Assembly: GCF_001767395.1 (NCBI RefSeq)
Contig: NZ_CP017014.1
Span: forward strand, 1,860,001 to 1,924,000
Length of the DNA: 64,000 nt
Origin: Rhodococcus sp. WMMA185
GTDB taxonomy: Bacteria > Actinomycetota > Actinomycetes > Mycobacteriales > Mycobacteriaceae
Direction of reading: 5' to 3'
Below are positions 34,946 to 47,505 of the stretch, one piece after another. Position 1 is the stretch's first letter. Each line of letters begins with the position of its first letter. Below the pieces are notes generated by a model. The model did not search any database and was not told the origin of the DNA. It was given only the letters and a program-made list of their open reading frames with translations. The translations under genes were made by a program, and so were the position numbers.

Positions 34946-35728
34946 CTACTCATCGGTAGTATCGCTCGGCTTCGCTTCGGTATCCGGCTTCGATTCGGCA
35001 GCGGGCCCCGGAAGATCCTTGGGCACCTCCGGGAGCAACTGTTCGAGTTCCGATCCGACGATCCGGCGAAACGCTCGACGCGGCCGCGACTGATCCAGCA
35101 CGGCTACCTCGAGGCTGGCGACGTCGACCTCTCGTTCCTCGCCCTCACTCGAACCACCGTGACGGAGCGCTGCGACCGCTACCCCGACAGCCGCCTCGAG
35201 GTCGAGGTCGGGCCGATACGACTCGCTCATGGCAGCCGCGATCGGCTCGGTCGTGCCACCCATCACGACAAAATGCTGTTCGTCGACGATGGATCCGTCG
35301 TAGGTGATGCGATACAGCTGAGGCGGCTTCTCGCCGCCCGCACGCCCGACCTCCGCGACACAGATCTCCACCTCGTACGGCTTGGGCTGCTCGGTGAAGA
35401 TCGTGCCGAGTGTCTGTGCGTAGGCGTTGGCCAGCGATCGACCCGTCACGTCGCGGCGGTCGTAGGAGTAGCCGCGCATGTCGGCCTGCACGATCCCCGC
35501 CCGCCGCAGGTTCTCGAACTCGTTGTATTTCCCGACGGCAGCGAACCCGAGACGGTCGTACAGTTCGCTGACCTTGTGCAGGGCGGTGGATGGATTCTCC
35601 GCCACGAAGAGCACACCGTCGTGGAAGGTGAGCACCACGACGCTGCGTCCCCGGGCAATTCCCTTGCGCGCCAAGTCCGAGCGGTCCCGCATGATCTGCT
35701 CGGCCGAGGCGTAATACGGCATGGTCAT
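34946..35728 (-). CDS. prcA: 20S proteasome alpha subunit PrcA
   Basis: A 260-residue alpha subunit forming the outer heptameric rings and gate of the 20S core. The N terminus [11 protein letters not shown] matches rhodococcal alpha-1. The block [15 protein letters not shown] is typical, and an acidic Glu/Pro/Lys tail extends from about residue 235. The start overlaps the prcB stop (ATGA), so the two subunits are translated in step. Confidence 0.96.
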   Translation of the reverse strand: MTMPYYASAEQIMRDRSDLARKGIARGRSVVVLTFHDGVLFVAENPSTALHKVSELYDRLGFAAVGKYNEFENLRRAGIVQADMRGYSYDRRDVTGRSLANAYAQTLGTIFTEQPKPYEVEICVAEVGRAGGEKPPQLYRITYDGSIVDEQHFVVMGGTTEPIAAAMSESYRPDLDLEAAVGVAVAALRHGGSSEGEEREVDVASLEVAVLDQSRPRRAFRRIVGSELEQLLPEVPKDLPGPAAESKPDTEAKPSDTTDE

Positions 35729-36609
35729 CGCGCAGACCCCCCTTCTTCGCTTCGCTCGGCGACGATGCTGCGAGCCAACTCGGACGTCGTCTCCACCGGT
35801 ACGTGCACCGCTCCGGCCCGTGTGATCGTGACCGCTGTCGGATAAATGCCCCGCGACAGATCCGGGCCTCCAGTCGCCGAGTCGTCATCGGCGGCGTCGT
35901 ACAACGATTCGACCGCCGCGCGCAGGGCCGTCTCTTCGTCACTGTCGGGCACGTAGAGCTTCTTCAGCGCCGACTTCGCAAACAACGACCCCGAGCCGAC
36001 GGCGTGATATCCGGTGCGTTCCTCGTACCGTCCACCGACGACGTCGTACGACACGATCCGGCCTGCGTGCGCATCGTCTGTGGCGTCGAGGTCGTATCCG
36101 ACGAGGAGGGGTACCACCGCGAGGCCCTGCATCGCAGCGCCGAGGTTGCCTCGGACCATCGACGCCAAGCGGTTGGCCTTGCCGTCGAAGGTCAGCGGAA
36201 CACCCTCGATCTTCTCGTAGTGCTCGAGTTCGACAGCGAACAACCGAACCAGTTCGATGGCGATCCCCGCGGTACCGGCTATACCGGCCGCGGAGTAGTC
36301 GTCAGTGACATAAACCTTCTCCACATCACGATTCGCGATCAAGTTCCCCTGTGTCGCGCGACGGTCGCCCGCAAGGACGACGCCACCTTTGTAGGTGAGC
36401 GCGACGATAGTCGTTCCGTGCGGAGCGAGATCACCGCTCCCCATCCCGTCACCACCCCGTGTCGTCATCGAATACGAACGATGGTCGATCCTGTTCTCCG
36501 GCAGCATTTCTGGCGCATGACCACGTAGGTACTCGGTGAACGAGGACAGATTCGAACCGAAACTGAGCCTTGTGTCGCCGATCTGCAGTGCCGGTCGATC
36601 CGCCGTCAC
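35725..36609 (-). CDS. prcB: 20S proteasome beta subunit PrcB
   Basis: A 294-residue precursor of the catalytic subunit. A propeptide of 65 residues ends at L-A-P-H-G; the mature protein begins with the nucleophile Thr66 (T-T-I-V-A-L). The 65-residue propeptide is what is known for a Rhodococcus beta-1 subunit. The catalytic Lys (G-D-R-R-A-T then the later lysine region, G-G-V-V-L-A-G-D-R) and G-T-A-G-I-A blocks are present. Its ATG overlaps the pup stop. Hydrolyses unfolded, pupylated proteins in the inner chamber. Confidence 0.96.
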   Translation of the reverse strand: MTADRPALQIGDTRLSFGSNLSSFTEYLRGHAPEMLPENRIDHRSYSMTTRGGDGMGSGDLAPHGTTIVALTYKGGVVLAGDRRATQGNLIANRDVEKVYVTDDYSAAGIAGTAGIAIELVRLFAVELEHYEKIEGVPLTFDGKANRLASMVRGNLGAAMQGLAVVPLLVGYDLDATDDAHAGRIVSYDVVGGRYEERTGYHAVGSGSLFAKSALKKLYVPDSDEETALRAAVESLYDAADDDSATGGPDLSRGIYPTAVTITRAGAVHVPVETTSELARSIVAERSEEGGSAR

Positions 36610-36800
36610 TGGCCGCCTTTCTGAACGTAGGCCCGGACGAAGTCCTCGGCATTCTCCTCGAGCACGTCGTCGATCTCGTCGAGAAGATCGTCGGTGTCAT
36701 CGGCCAGTTTTTCACGACGTTCCTGACCAGCCGATCCATCCCCACCAGGGGTGTCGTCCTCGTCACCGCCGCCAGTTCGCTTGGTCTGCTCTTGTGCCAT
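36606..36800 (-). CDS. pup: prokaryotic ubiquitin-like protein Pup
   Basis: A 64-residue intrinsically disordered tag. It is rich in Asp/Glu with a coiled segment ([14 protein letters not shown]) that binds the Arc/Mpa coiled coils. It ends in Y-V-Q-K-G-G-Q, so Dop must deamidate the last Gln to Glu before ligation. A strong ribosome binding site AAGGAGG (36816-36810) stands nine bases before the ATG. It overlaps prcB by the ATGA arrangement. The promoter is expected in the 170-bp gap before dop. Confidence 0.97.
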   Translation of the reverse strand: MAQEQTKRTGGGDEDDTPGGDGSAGQERREKLADDTDDLLDEIDDVLEENAEDFVRAYVQKGGQ

Positions 36801-36970
36801 CGCCGCCGACCTCCTTGTTCAAAGGGAGCTCATCTTTCCGAGCGTCCTGTCCCGCCAAGCAGTCTGACTAGCTCATCCGCTCGGACCTTCACCCTACCGA
36901 GCGGCGACGCCTTGCGGGCGCCGACGCGACGGAGAGTTCGGTGCGAATCCGTCCAAATTCGGTCAACCGT

Positions 36971-38470
36971 TCAGTTCGTGAGCTCGTCGACTAGGTCTTT
37001 CGCCGTCTCAACAGACTCGAGCAACTCCCCTACGTGCGCCTTGCTGCCTCGCAGCGGCTCGAGGGTGGGGATGCGTACCAGCGAATCGCCACCCAAGTCG
37101 AAGATCACCGAATCCCAGCTCGCCGCCGCGATATCGGCACCGAACTTGCGCAGGCATTCACCGCGGAAGTATGCGCGCGTGTCGGTAGGGGGCGAGTCCA
37201 CGGCGTCGAGGACCTGCTGCTCGGTGACCAGCCGTTCCATCGAGCCCCGCGACACCAAGAGGTTGAACAGGCCCTTGTCCAGACGGACATCGGAGTACTG
37301 CAGGTCGATCAGGCCCAGTTTCGGTGCGGCCCAGCCAAGGCCCTCCCTGCTACGTACGCCCTCCAAGAGGCGAAGCTTCGCCGGCCAGTCCAGGAGGTGA
37401 GCGCATTCCATAGGGTCTCGCTCGAGGAGGTCGAGCACCATCGCCCACTTCTCGAGGATGTCCGTGACTCGGGGGTCGTCGTTGCCTTCGGCCGACGTGA
37501 ATTTCGCGACGCGGTCGAAGTAGATCCGCTGCAGGGCAAGCCCTGTCAACTCACGACCGTCCGCCAAAGCGACCGTGGCGCGGAGCGTGGGATCGTGACT
37601 GATGTGATGCACCGCCGTGACCGGACGGGCCAATTGCAGGTCAGTGAGATCGATACCGGCCTCGATGAGATCGAGTACGAGCGCTGTCGTACCCACTTTC
37701 AGGTAGGTCGACATCTCGGCGAGATTCGCGTCGCCGATGATGACGTGAAGCCGCCGATACTTGTCCGCATCCGCGTGAGGTTCGTCACGGGTGTTGATGA
37801 TCCCCCGCTTGAGCGTGGTCTCGAGCCCGACCTCGACCTCGATGTAGTCGGCGCGCTGCGACAACTGGAACCCGGCCTCGTCACCGGACTGGCCGAACCC
37901 TACCCGGCCCGAGCCGCAAATCACCTGGCGGGATGCGAAAAAGGGCGTCAGCCCGTTGATCACCGCAGAAAACGGAGTTGCCCTGGACATGAGGTAGTTC
38001 TCATGGGTGCCGTAAGACGCACCCTTGCCGTCTACGTTGTTCTTGTACAACTGAAGTCGCGGCGCGCCGGGGACGCTCGAGGCGTGCCGCGCCGCCGCTT
38101 CCATCACACGCTCGCCGGCCTTGTCCCAGATGACGGCGTCGAGAGGATCCGTGACCTCCGGAGCCGAGTACTCGGGGTGTGCGTGATCGACATACAGCCT
38201 CGCACCATTGGTGAGGATCATGTTGGCTGCGCCGACCTCGTCGGCATCGATGACCGGTGCCGGACCGCTCAGCCTACCCAGATCGAATCCGCGCGCATCG
38301 CGCAACGGGGACTCCACCTCATAGTCCCACCTCGTGCGCTTGGCTCGCGGCACACCGGCCGCCGCCGCATACGCCAGCACCGCCTGGGTGGACGTCAAGA
38401 TCGGATTGGCCGAAGGCTCGCTGGGTGAAGATATTCCGTACTCGACCTCGACCCCGATGATCCGCTGCAT
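36971..38470 (-). CDS. dop: Pup deamidase/depupylase Dop
   Basis: A 499-residue carboxylate-amine-ligase-fold protein related to PafA. It deamidates the C-terminal Gln of Pup and also removes Pup from tagged proteins. The N terminus [12 protein letters not shown] is followed by the roughly 40-residue Dop-loop region ([10 protein letters not shown] onward) that PafA lacks. Shared blocks include [15 protein letters not shown] and [12 protein letters not shown]. It precedes pup on the same strand. Confidence 0.96.
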   Translation of the reverse strand: MQRIIGVEVEYGISSPSEPSANPILTSTQAVLAYAAAAGVPRAKRTRWDYEVESPLRDARGFDLGRLSGPAPVIDADEVGAANMILTNGARLYVDHAHPEYSAPEVTDPLDAVIWDKAGERVMEAAARHASSVPGAPRLQLYKNNVDGKGASYGTHENYLMSRATPFSAVINGLTPFFASRQVICGSGRVGFGQSGDEAGFQLSQRADYIEVEVGLETTLKRGIINTRDEPHADADKYRRLHVIIGDANLAEMSTYLKVGTTALVLDLIEAGIDLTDLQLARPVTAVHHISHDPTLRATVALADGRELTGLALQRIYFDRVAKFTSAEGNDDPRVTDILEKWAMVLDLLERDPMECAHLLDWPAKLRLLEGVRSREGLGWAAPKLGLIDLQYSDVRLDKGLFNLLVSRGSMERLVTEQQVLDAVDSPPTDTRAYFRGECLRKFGADIAAASWDSVIFDLGGDSLVRIPTLEPLRGSKAHVGELLESVETAKDLVDELTN

Positions 38471-38543
38471 GTTGCGAGCCTATGCGATCACCCGCCGCTC
38501 TCATGGTGCACTCCCCGATGTGCGAGCCGTCCCCGCCTGCCGC

Positions 38544-38927
38544 CTATGCCTCCACACAGTCCAAGTACGTGTCCGCGGAAATCGCCCTGAGTACGGTGCG
38601 CACTCCTGGCGGGGCCCAGGCATGGGAGCCGTCTTCGACGATCTTCGGGTCGATCAGTTCGACGGTCCGATGGCGAGTTTCGATCGTGCAACCACCGGCC
38701 CCCACCACGTTTTTCACCCAATCACTGTTGTCGCCGTAGGTAAGCGCGAACCGATAGTGGCCGCCTTCGACGAACACGTTGACCGGGGTGCGGTAGGCCC
38801 TACCCGATCGACGCCCACGGTGCTCCACGACGGCGAAACCGGGCAGGTACTTCGCGGCGCCGCGCGTCAACTGGTTGGTCGCGACACGGTTGAATCGGGC
38901 CATCGAACGCGGTAAGACCATGACCAT
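38544..38927 (-). CDS. nitroreductase/F420-type deazaflavin-dependent protein (DUF385)
   Basis: A 127-residue split-barrel protein of the deazaflavin-dependent nitroreductase (Ddn) family. Family marks are the basic N terminus, H-R-G-R-R-S-G-R-A-Y-R-T-P-V, Y-G-D-N-S-D-W-V-K-N-V and G-G. Members use F420H2 to reduce quinones or nitro compounds near the membrane; the natural substrate here is unknown. It follows dop on the same strand by a short gap. Confidence 0.85.
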   Translation of the reverse strand: MVMVLPRSMARFNRVATNQLTRGAAKYLPGFAVVEHRGRRSGRAYRTPVNVFVEGGHYRFALTYGDNSDWVKNVVGAGGCTIETRHRTVELIDPKIVEDGSHAWAPPGVRTVLRAISADTYLDCVEA

Positions 38928-38995
38928 CCCCCTTCGGACCCTGGACTACCTGATCTCGACGATACCGATCCTCGGTCGGTGTTCTCAGGCCATGA

Positions 38996-40408
38996 TCACA
39001 CGCGTTCTCCCTCGATCTCGGATGGCGCCTTCACCAGAAGAGAGGCCGCAAGCGCGACCGCACCGAGCGCAACGGAGATCCACAGTGCGTTCTGGTATCC
39101 GGACAGCGTGCCGGCGCCCGCAGTCGGCGCAACCAGCGCGATCCCCACAGCAACGCCCGTGGTGAAACAAGCCCCGTTGAACGCGGGCAGCGCGCCAGGG
39201 CTCTCTTTCGGCGAAAGGATGACACCCAGCGCGTTGACGGTGGTCAGAGTCAAGCCGTTGTAAGACACCCCCAGCGCGGCGAACGCTACGAAGACGATCC
39301 ACTGCTGGTTCGGAACAATCGCGGCAACGACAAGCATTGCGATACTCGCAACGAGACCGATCCGTAGCACCAGACGCCAGCCCACACGAGGCGCCCACCA
39401 CCCGGTCAAGGGCCCGAAGAAGAATCCGATCAGAGACAGCGGTACGAGGAACAACAAACCGGACATCGTGGCGTTCATGCCATAACCGTTGAGCGGGTCC
39501 TGGCTCAGGAGGATAACCGTGATGTTGATCGCGACGAAGAACCCGGCAAGCGTAAACAGCGTCGTCACCATGATCGGCCAGACCTGGCGCGAACGCAGGT
39601 GCTTCACTGCGATCAGAGGGTCGCGCCGCCGCTTTTCCACGTGCCAGAACACCACCGCCAACAGAATCGTTCCGGAGAGGAGAATCCTCGCCCAATTGCT
39701 GGTCCAGCCGTTCGCCGAACCGTTCGTGAGTCCGACACTCAAGCAGGTGAGGGCCGCGGACAGCACAATCGCACCCAACCAGTCCATTCTCCCTGCAGAG
39801 CGACGCATGGTCCCGGGCACGTATCTGGCCGCAAGTGTTATCGCCAACAGGCTCAACGCCGCGATGACAGCGAAGATGGCCCGGAAGCCCAGGGTGTCGG
39901 AGAGAATCCCGCCGACGAGCCCATCGACACCGGCGACGCCGCCATTGGCCGCGATGATCACCCCGAGCGCGACACCGAACTGGGTGGGTGTCATCGTCTC
40001 GTGCAACACCAGGTAGGCGATCTGAAAGGTGACCCCGGAAGCGCCCTGAATCAGTCGACCGACGATCAGCACCCAGACATTGGGGGCGAAAACGGCAATC
40101 AGGGTGCCGACACACATTGCCGCGAGAACCCAAATGAGGACAGTGCGCCGTCCGGCGTAATCGCTGAACCGGGACAACACGACGCCGGCGATCCCCGCGA
40201 CGAGAAAGAACAGGGTCTGGGACAGTGCGACACGGTCTACGGAGGTCCCCAACGACCGCGCCATCTCCGGGATCGCCGGGGAGATCATCGTCGAGTTGAG
40301 CTGAAAGGCAAGCACACTGAGCAGAAGAGCCGCGAACATAGTCGCATCTCCTGCACGAGTGCGCGAGGCCTGAGATCGCCCTCGAGTGCGAGCGTTGCTG
40401 ATGGGCAC
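38996..40408 (-). CDS. MFS transporter (DHA2-like, drug-efflux type)
   Basis: A 470-residue integral membrane protein with many hydrophobic helices, probably 14. It has the loop motif S-D-Y-A-G-R-R after the second helix and G-R-L-I-Q-G-A-S-G in helix 4, as in EmrB/QacA-type exporters. The GTG at 40408 (V-P-I-S-N-A-R) is preferred because AAAGGAG lies seven bases upstream; a GTG at 40429 is in frame. The substrate is unknown. The 177-bp gap between it and arc shows no gene. Confidence 0.82.
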   Translation of the reverse strand: MPISNARTRGRSQASRTRAGDATMFAALLLSVLAFQLNSTMISPAIPEMARSLGTSVDRVALSQTLFFLVAGIAGVVLSRFSDYAGRRTVLIWVLAAMCVGTLIAVFAPNVWVLIVGRLIQGASGVTFQIAYLVLHETMTPTQFGVALGVIIAANGGVAGVDGLVGGILSDTLGFRAIFAVIAALSLLAITLAARYVPGTMRRSAGRMDWLGAIVLSAALTCLSVGLTNGSANGWTSNWARILLSGTILLAVVFWHVEKRRRDPLIAVKHLRSRQVWPIMVTTLFTLAGFFVAINITVILLSQDPLNGYGMNATMSGLLFLVPLSLIGFFFGPLTGWWAPRVGWRLVLRIGLVASIAMLVVAAIVPNQQWIVFVAFAALGVSYNGLTLTTVNALGVILSPKESPGALPAFNGACFTTGVAVGIALVAPTAGAGTLSGYQNALWISVALGAVALAASLLVKAPSEIEGERV

Positions 40409-40606
40409 CGCGACTCCTTTCCCGCCCACACGCCACGGTCAGCTATGTGGGGCGGGAAAAGGGGGTTCGCGGTTGATGAGCATCACAGATCCACACCTAC
40501 CACAGAACCGGGGGCAGCCCGGCGCAGCGCATCGCGCACTCCCGAGTTCGGCGTTCGAGGCCCGATCCGGCACCGCGCTCGAGTTCCCGCGGCGATATGA
40601 GACGAG

Positions 40607-42382
40607 CTACAGGTACTGACCTGTGTTGGACTCGGTGTCGATGGCGCGGCTCGCGCTCGCGTTCTTGCCGGTCACCAACGTGCGGATGTACACGATCCGC
40701 TCGCCCTTCTTGCCCGAGATGCGCGCCCAGTCGTCCGGGTTGGTGGTGTTCGGCAGGTCTTCGTTCTCCGAGAACTCATCGACGATCGAATCGAACAGGT
40801 GCTGGACCCGCAGTCCCGGGGCACCGGTGTCGAGTACCGACTTGATCGCGTACTTCTTGGCGCGATCGACGATGTTCTGGATCATCGCACCCGAGTTGAA
40901 GTCCTTGAAGTAGAGGACCTCCTTGTCGCCGTTGGCGTAAGTGACCTCGAGGAACCGGTTCTCCTCGCTCTCGGCGTACATGCGGTCGACAACCCGCTCG
41001 ATCATCACCCGGATGCAGGCGGTGCGATCACCCCCGAACTCCGCCAGATCGTCGGTGTGTACCGGAAGTGTCTCGACGAGGTACTTGGAGAAGATATCCT
41101 GCGCCGATTCCGCGTCGGGGCGTTCGATCTTGATCTTCACGTCCAGACGGCCAGGACGCAAAATCGCTGGATCGATCATGTCCTCGCGGTTGGAGGCACC
41201 GATCACGATGACGTTCTCCAGCCCCTCGACGCCGTCGATCTCGCTGAGCAACTGTGGTACGACGGTCGTCTCGACGTCGGAGGAGACACCCGATCCGCGA
41301 GTGCGGAAAATCGAATCCATCTCGTCGAAAAACACGATCACGGGAGTGCCTTCGGACGCCTTCTCCCTGGCCCGCTGGAAGATGAGCCGAATATGCCGCT
41401 CGGTCTCACCGACGAACTTGTTCAGCAGTTCGGGACCTTTGATGTTGAGGAAGTAGGACTTGGCTTCCTTGCTGTCTTGCCCCCGGGCTTCCGCGATCTT
41501 CTTCGCCAGCGAGTTGGCCACCGCCTTTGCGATGAGCGTCTTGCCGCAGCCGGGTGGACCGTACAACAGCACACCCTTCGGTGGCCGGAGTTCGTATTCG
41601 TGGAACAGATCCTTGTGTAGGAATGGCAACTCGACGGCGTCCCGGATCTGCTCGATCTGCCGACCGAGGCCACCGATGTCGTCGTAGTGCACGTCCGGGA
41701 CCTCTTCCAGGACCAGATCCTCGACCTCGGCCTTCGGGATTCGTTCGAACGCGTAGCCGGCCTTCGAGTCCACCAGCAGGGAATCACCCGGGCGCAGCTT
41801 GCGGGTGGGCGAGTCCGCGTCGTACGCGATCGTTTCCTTCTCGCTGTCGGCTACGACGGTTGCGAGGGGTTTGGCCAGCCAGACGATCCGCTCCTCGTCC
41901 GCGTGACCCACCACGAGCGCGCGCTGACCGTCGTCGAGAACCTCGCGCAACGTGCAAATCTCCCCGACACGCTCGAAAGTACCGGCCTCCACGATGGTGA
42001 GTGCCTCGTTGAGGCGCACCGTCTGGCCGAGACTGAGAGTCTCGGCATCGACATTGGGTGAGCAGGTCAACCGCATCTTGCGACCGGATGTGAATACATC
42101 GACCGTCTGATCGTCGTGCACGCCGAGGAGAACGCCGTAGCCGCTCGGGGGCTGGCCAAGGCGATCGACCTCCTCCCGAAGCGCAACGAGCTGCTGACGT
42201 GCTTCCTTGAGGGTGTCCATCAACTTGGTATTGCGGATGGACAGCGAGTCAACTCGGGATTCCATCTCACGAAGCTGTTCCGGAGTCTCCGCGAGCTGCC
42301 TGCGTAGTGCCGACGCCTCCGCCCGTAACGCCTCGAGCTCTCGTGCAGCCGCAACCGGATCGGGGTTCTCTGTCGAGCTCAT
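40607..42382 (-). CDS. arc: proteasome-associated AAA ATPase Arc (Mpa)
   Basis: A 591-residue ATPase that unfolds pupylated proteins and feeds them to the 20S core. Residues of about 10-75 form the coiled coil that binds Pup. Tandem OB domains follow at about 80-230. The AAA domain has Walker A G-P-P-G-C-G-K-T at 275-282 and Walker B V-I-V-F-F-D-E, with Asp353 and Glu354. The C terminus is G-Q-Y-L, the penultimate Tyr needed for docking on the proteasome. The 210-bp gap upstream probably holds its promoter. Confidence 0.96.
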   Translation of the reverse strand: MSSTENPDPVAAARELEALRAEASALRRQLAETPEQLREMESRVDSLSIRNTKLMDTLKEARQQLVALREEVDRLGQPPSGYGVLLGVHDDQTVDVFTSGRKMRLTCSPNVDAETLSLGQTVRLNEALTIVEAGTFERVGEICTLREVLDDGQRALVVGHADEERIVWLAKPLATVVADSEKETIAYDADSPTRKLRPGDSLLVDSKAGYAFERIPKAEVEDLVLEEVPDVHYDDIGGLGRQIEQIRDAVELPFLHKDLFHEYELRPPKGVLLYGPPGCGKTLIAKAVANSLAKKIAEARGQDSKEAKSYFLNIKGPELLNKFVGETERHIRLIFQRAREKASEGTPVIVFFDEMDSIFRTRGSGVSSDVETTVVPQLLSEIDGVEGLENVIVIGASNREDMIDPAILRPGRLDVKIKIERPDAESAQDIFSKYLVETLPVHTDDLAEFGGDRTACIRVMIERVVDRMYAESEENRFLEVTYANGDKEVLYFKDFNSGAMIQNIVDRAKKYAIKSVLDTGAPGLRVQHLFDSIVDEFSENEDLPNTTNPDDWARISGKKGERIVYIRTLVTGKNASASRAIDTESNTGQYL

Positions 42383-42592
42383 GTGCGTCTCCTCCCACTG
42401 AGATCTATCAACGCTACCGGGACGGCCCGTGTTCTGCTCCGTGACACGGATTCTGCCGATTGCGAATTGGCATACGACACCGCGCCCCGGTCACCGAATC
42501 CAACATCGTGCCCTACTATCTGCTGCGCGAGTTCCTTTCTTCTGCACAACCAACGAATTCGTCGTGATAATCCGTGCCCCTCAGGTAACAGG

Positions 42593-44452
<1,860 letters not shown>

Positions 44453-44460
44453 GCTCCGAC

Positions 44461-44492
44461 TCTCTCGTGGCCGCCCGGCCGCTTCGAGGGAG
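44461..44492. terminator. possible hairpin between convergent RecB-like gene and hisG
   Basis: In the 41-bp gap, GTGGCCG (44467-44473) can pair with CGGCCGC (44476-44482), flanked by CTCTC and GAGGGAG. The central loop is only two bases, so the real loop must open somewhat. A modest terminator candidate. Confidence 0.35.
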
Positions 44493-44493
44493 G

Positions 44494-45345
44494 TCAGAGT
44501 GCCCGGCAAGACCGGATGTTCGAGGCCAGTATGGCCTTGGCACCGAGGTTCGCGAGGTCGTCCATGACGGCGTTGTGGCCCTTGATCGGCACCATAGCCC
44601 TGACCGCGACCCAGTTCTCGTCGGCGAGCGGCGACAATGTCGGTGACTGTAGGCCCGGTGTGATCTTTAGCGCGTCGCCGAGGATCGTCTTGGGGCAGTC
44701 GTAGTCGAGCATCACGTTCTGCTGGGCGAACACGATGCCCCGGACGCGTTCGATCAGCTGGTTGCGTGCGGAATCGTCCGTCGACGCGCCGAGTCGTTCG
44801 ATGAGTACCGCCTCGGAGTCGCAGAGGGAATCCCCGAACGCGGTCAGGTTGTGCTGGCGGAGCGTCCGGCCTGATCCGACGACGTCGGCGATCGCGTCGG
44901 CGACACCGAGCTGGATCGAGATCTCCACGGCACCATCGAGACGGATGACCGTGGCCTCGATACCGCGGGCGGAGAGGTCGTCGCGGACCAGGTTGGGGTA
45001 GGACGTCGCAATGCGGAGTCCGGCGAGGTCCTCAACGGTCCAATTCTTGCCTTCCGGGGCCGCGTACCGGAACGTGGAACTGCCGAAGCCCAGCGACAGA
45101 CGCTCGGAGACCGGGGCGCCGGAGTCGCGGGCCAGGTCGCGGCCGGTGATCCCGAGATCGAGTTCACCGGAACCGACGTAGATCGCAATATCCTTGGGCC
45201 GCAGAAAGAAAAACTCCACCTGATTGGACCGGTCGAGGACGGTCAGGTCGCGGGAGTCGGTGCGACGACGGTAGCCGGCCTCGCTGAGGATTTCGGCGGC
45301 GGACTCGGAGAGCGAGCCCTTGTTCGGGACTGCGACGCGCAGCAT
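44494..45345 (-). CDS. hisG: ATP phosphoribosyltransferase HisG (long form)
   Basis: HisG joins ATP and PRPP in the first committed step of histidine synthesis. The 283-residue length and C-terminal ACT-like regulatory domain are those of the long, histidine-inhibited form. Blocks include V-P-N-K-G-S-L-S near the start, G-I-T-G-R-D, and [11 protein letters not shown]. The start [10 protein letters not shown] at 45345 has AAAGGA upstream; the frame to 45456 overlaps hisE and is not used. hisE precedes it by 47 bases. Confidence 0.96.
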   Translation of the reverse strand: MLRVAVPNKGSLSESAAEILSEAGYRRRTDSRDLTVLDRSNQVEFFFLRPKDIAIYVGSGELDLGITGRDLARDSGAPVSERLSLGFGSSTFRYAAPEGKNWTVEDLAGLRIATSYPNLVRDDLSARGIEATVIRLDGAVEISIQLGVADAIADVVGSGRTLRQHNLTAFGDSLCDSEAVLIERLGASTDDSARNQLIERVRGIVFAQQNVMLDYDCPKTILGDALKITPGLQSPTLSPLADENWVAVRAMVPIKGHNAVMDDLANLGAKAILASNIRSCRAL

Positions 45346-45392
45346 GACAGGGGTTCCTTTCGGGGACGGGCTAGAAATGTCTCGATCACCGA

Positions 45393-45674
45393 TCACAGAT
45401 GCCGGTAGACGTCCTCGAGCCTCAGACCCCTGCCCACCATCAGCACCTGCGTCCAATACAGCAGCTGGGAGATCTCCTCGGCCAGCGCCTCGTCACTCTC
45501 GTGTTCGGCGGCGATCCAGACTTCACCCGCCTCTTCGAGGATCTTCTTCCCCTGCGAATGGACACCGGCATCCAAAGCTGCAACGGTGCCTGAGCCCTCG
45601 GGGCGGGTAGCGGCACGCTCGGTCAGCTCGGTGAACAGGGATTCGAAGGTCTTCACGGGAACCCATTGTTTCAC
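45393..45674 (-). CDS. hisE: phosphoribosyl-ATP pyrophosphatase HisE
   Basis: A 93-residue enzyme that hydrolyses phosphoribosyl-ATP to phosphoribosyl-AMP, the second step of histidine synthesis. The N terminus up to V-K-T-F-E and the length agree with the M. tuberculosis protein. Active-site acidic residues are in [10 protein letters not shown] and [13 protein letters not shown]. Followed by hisG in the same operon; other his genes are elsewhere. Confidence 0.96.
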   Translation of the reverse strand: MKQWVPVKTFESLFTELTERAATRPEGSGTVAALDAGVHSQGKKILEEAGEVWIAAEHESDEALAEEISQLLYWTQVLMVGRGLRLEDVYRHL

Positions 45675-45713
45675 GTCGCGCGGCCTACCGCCCCCGCGGC
45701 TCCGTCGGAACGT

Positions 45714-46607
45714 TCACCACCGAAGGGTGCGGCGGCTTTCGAACCGGCGAGCCTCTCGGGTGTGCGGATCGATGAATTCGATTGCCCGTGCAAGCAGTCG
45801 CAGCGGGGTCGAAAAGTCCCCGGGCTCGGAGCGACGGAAGTTGGGGTAGTAATTGTCGCCCAGGATCGGCAGACCCATCGAGGACATGTGCAATCGAAGT
45901 TGATGTGTCCGTCCGGTCTTCGGTCGCAATCGGTAGCGTGCCTGCGCTCCCCTGGCCTCGATGAGTTCGATGACGGTCTCGCTGTTCGGCTCTCCCGGCT
46001 CCTCGGTCGCCGTCATGACGCCGTGTTCCTTGGCAATGCGGCTACGAACAGTACGTGGAAATTCGATGGCTGGGTCGTACGCGGCAATCGCCTCGTAATC
46101 CTTGGCAACCTGCTGCGAAACGAACAGGTCCTGATACGCACGACGATCCTCACGACGGATGAGGAACATGAGAACTCCGGCAGTCATCCGGTCGAGTCGG
46201 TGTGCCGGGGTGAGGTCGGGCAGGTCGAGCGCTCGGCGCAATCGCACCACTGCGGTTTCGGTGATGTGCGCGCCGCGCGGAATGGTAGCGAGGAAGTGTG
46301 GCTTATCGATCACCAGCAGACGATCATCACGATGAAGAATCTCGATGTCGAACGGAACCCGGATCTCCGGCGGGGGGTCGCGGTAGAAGTAGACGAATCG
46401 GGTCGGGGCATACCGAGTCTCGAGGTCCACAACCCGCCCGTGTTCGTCGACAATCCCCCCGCCGTCGACGAGCGAGAGCCAGTGCTCGCTCTCGGCGGGA
46501 TGGGCCTGCACCAAGAACTCGGCGATAGTGTTCGCCTCGACCCCGGCCGGCATCCGGATCCGGTCGGGCCCGAGGCCGTCACGGATCGGCAATGGTGCCC
46601 CGGCCAC
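45714..46607 (-). CDS. RluA-family pseudouridine synthase
   Basis: A 297-residue protein that converts uridine to pseudouridine in rRNA or tRNA. The catalytic Asp is in H-R-L-D-R-M-T-A-G-V; other motifs are L-L-V-I-D-K-P and K-T-G-R-T-H-Q-L-R-L-H-M. No S4 RNA-binding domain is clear in the first 90 residues, which look family-specific. GTG 46607 follows the trhO stop after a single base, so translation is probably coupled. The target RNA is unknown. Confidence 0.88.
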   Translation of the reverse strand: MAGAPLPIRDGLGPDRIRMPAGVEANTIAEFLVQAHPAESEHWLSLVDGGGIVDEHGRVVDLETRYAPTRFVYFYRDPPPEIRVPFDIEILHRDDRLLVIDKPHFLATIPRGAHITETAVVRLRRALDLPDLTPAHRLDRMTAGVLMFLIRREDRRAYQDLFVSQQVAKDYEAIAAYDPAIEFPRTVRSRIAKEHGVMTATEEPGEPNSETVIELIEARGAQARYRLRPKTGRTHQLRLHMSSMGLPILGDNYYPNFRRSEPGDFSTPLRLLARAIEFIDPHTREARRFESRRTLRW

Positions 46608-46608
46608 C

Positions 46609-47469
46609 TCAGACGGGCCGATTCGTTGCTGCGCAGTCGGTGCAGACCAGTGCCAGTTTCCGGCCCTGACTCACCGGCAGATTCTCGTAGCGGGACGTCG
46701 GAGCATCACACTCAGTGCATCGACCCAATGTCTTTGCCTGATCGGTGAATTCAATGCTCATCCGTTTGTCGAAGACGTAGAGCGATCCCTCCCATAGGCC
46801 GGTGTCACCGAATGTTTCGCCGTACCGGACGATGCCGCCGTCGAGTTGATAGACCTCGTCGAATCCTCGCGAACGCATCAGAGACGACAGAACCTCACAT
46901 CGCACTCCCCCGGTGCAATACGTCACCAGCGCCTTGTCCTTCAGATGGTCGTACCTGCCGCTGTCAAGTTCGTGCACGAACTCACGAGTTGTCGACACAT
47001 CGGGTACGACGGCATTCCGAAATCGCCCGATCTCTGCCTCGAAGGCGTTGCGACCGTCGAAGAAGACCACGTCGCCGCCGCGCTCCTCGACCAACCGGTG
47101 GACGTCTTCGGGTGCCAGATGCGTGCCTCCACCCACTACACCGTCCGCATCTACCTTCAGCTCACCCGGTGCACCGAACGTCACGATCTCCGGCCGTACC
47201 TTGACACTCAGTCGAGGGAAATCGTCCCCGAGTCCGTCAGACCACTTGATGTCGGCATTCTTGAACGGCGCGTAGCTGCGCGTGCCCTTGACGTAGCGCT
47301 TGACATCGTGAACGTCGCCGCCCACCGTGGCATTGATGCCGTGCTCGGAGACGAGGACGCGTCCGGTCAGGTTGTGGGCCTCGGCGAGCGTGTACTGCCA
47401 CAGTCGAATCGCCTCGGGATCTGCGAGCGGTGTGAACACATAGAACAGGACAATTTTCGGGACGGCCAC
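46609..47469 (-). CDS. trhO: tRNA uridine(34) hydroxylase / rhodanese-related TrhO
   Basis: A 286-residue rhodanese-domain enzyme of the YceA/TrhO family that hydroxylates U34 of certain tRNAs using O2. The catalytic Cys is in Y-C-T-G-G-V-R-C-E. An N-terminal acylphosphatase-like domain ([11 protein letters not shown]) and a C-terminal zinc-finger-like pair (C-T-E-C, C-T-D-C) complete the usual layout. Start GTG 47469. Its neighbour is another RNA-modifying enzyme, which may be a functional pair. Confidence 0.88.
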   Translation of the reverse strand: MAVPKIVLFYVFTPLADPEAIRLWQYTLAEAHNLTGRVLVSEHGINATVGGDVHDVKRYVKGTRSYAPFKNADIKWSDGLGDDFPRLSVKVRPEIVTFGAPGELKVDADGVVGGGTHLAPEDVHRLVEERGGDVVFFDGRNAFEAEIGRFRNAVVPDVSTTREFVHELDSGRYDHLKDKALVTYCTGGVRCEVLSSLMRSRGFDEVYQLDGGIVRYGETFGDTGLWEGSLYVFDKRMSIEFTDQAKTLGRCTECDAPTSRYENLPVSQGRKLALVCTDCAATNRPV

Positions 47470-47505
47470 GGGAATCGAGGATACTCAGCGCCAGATTTCG
47501 CTTGG

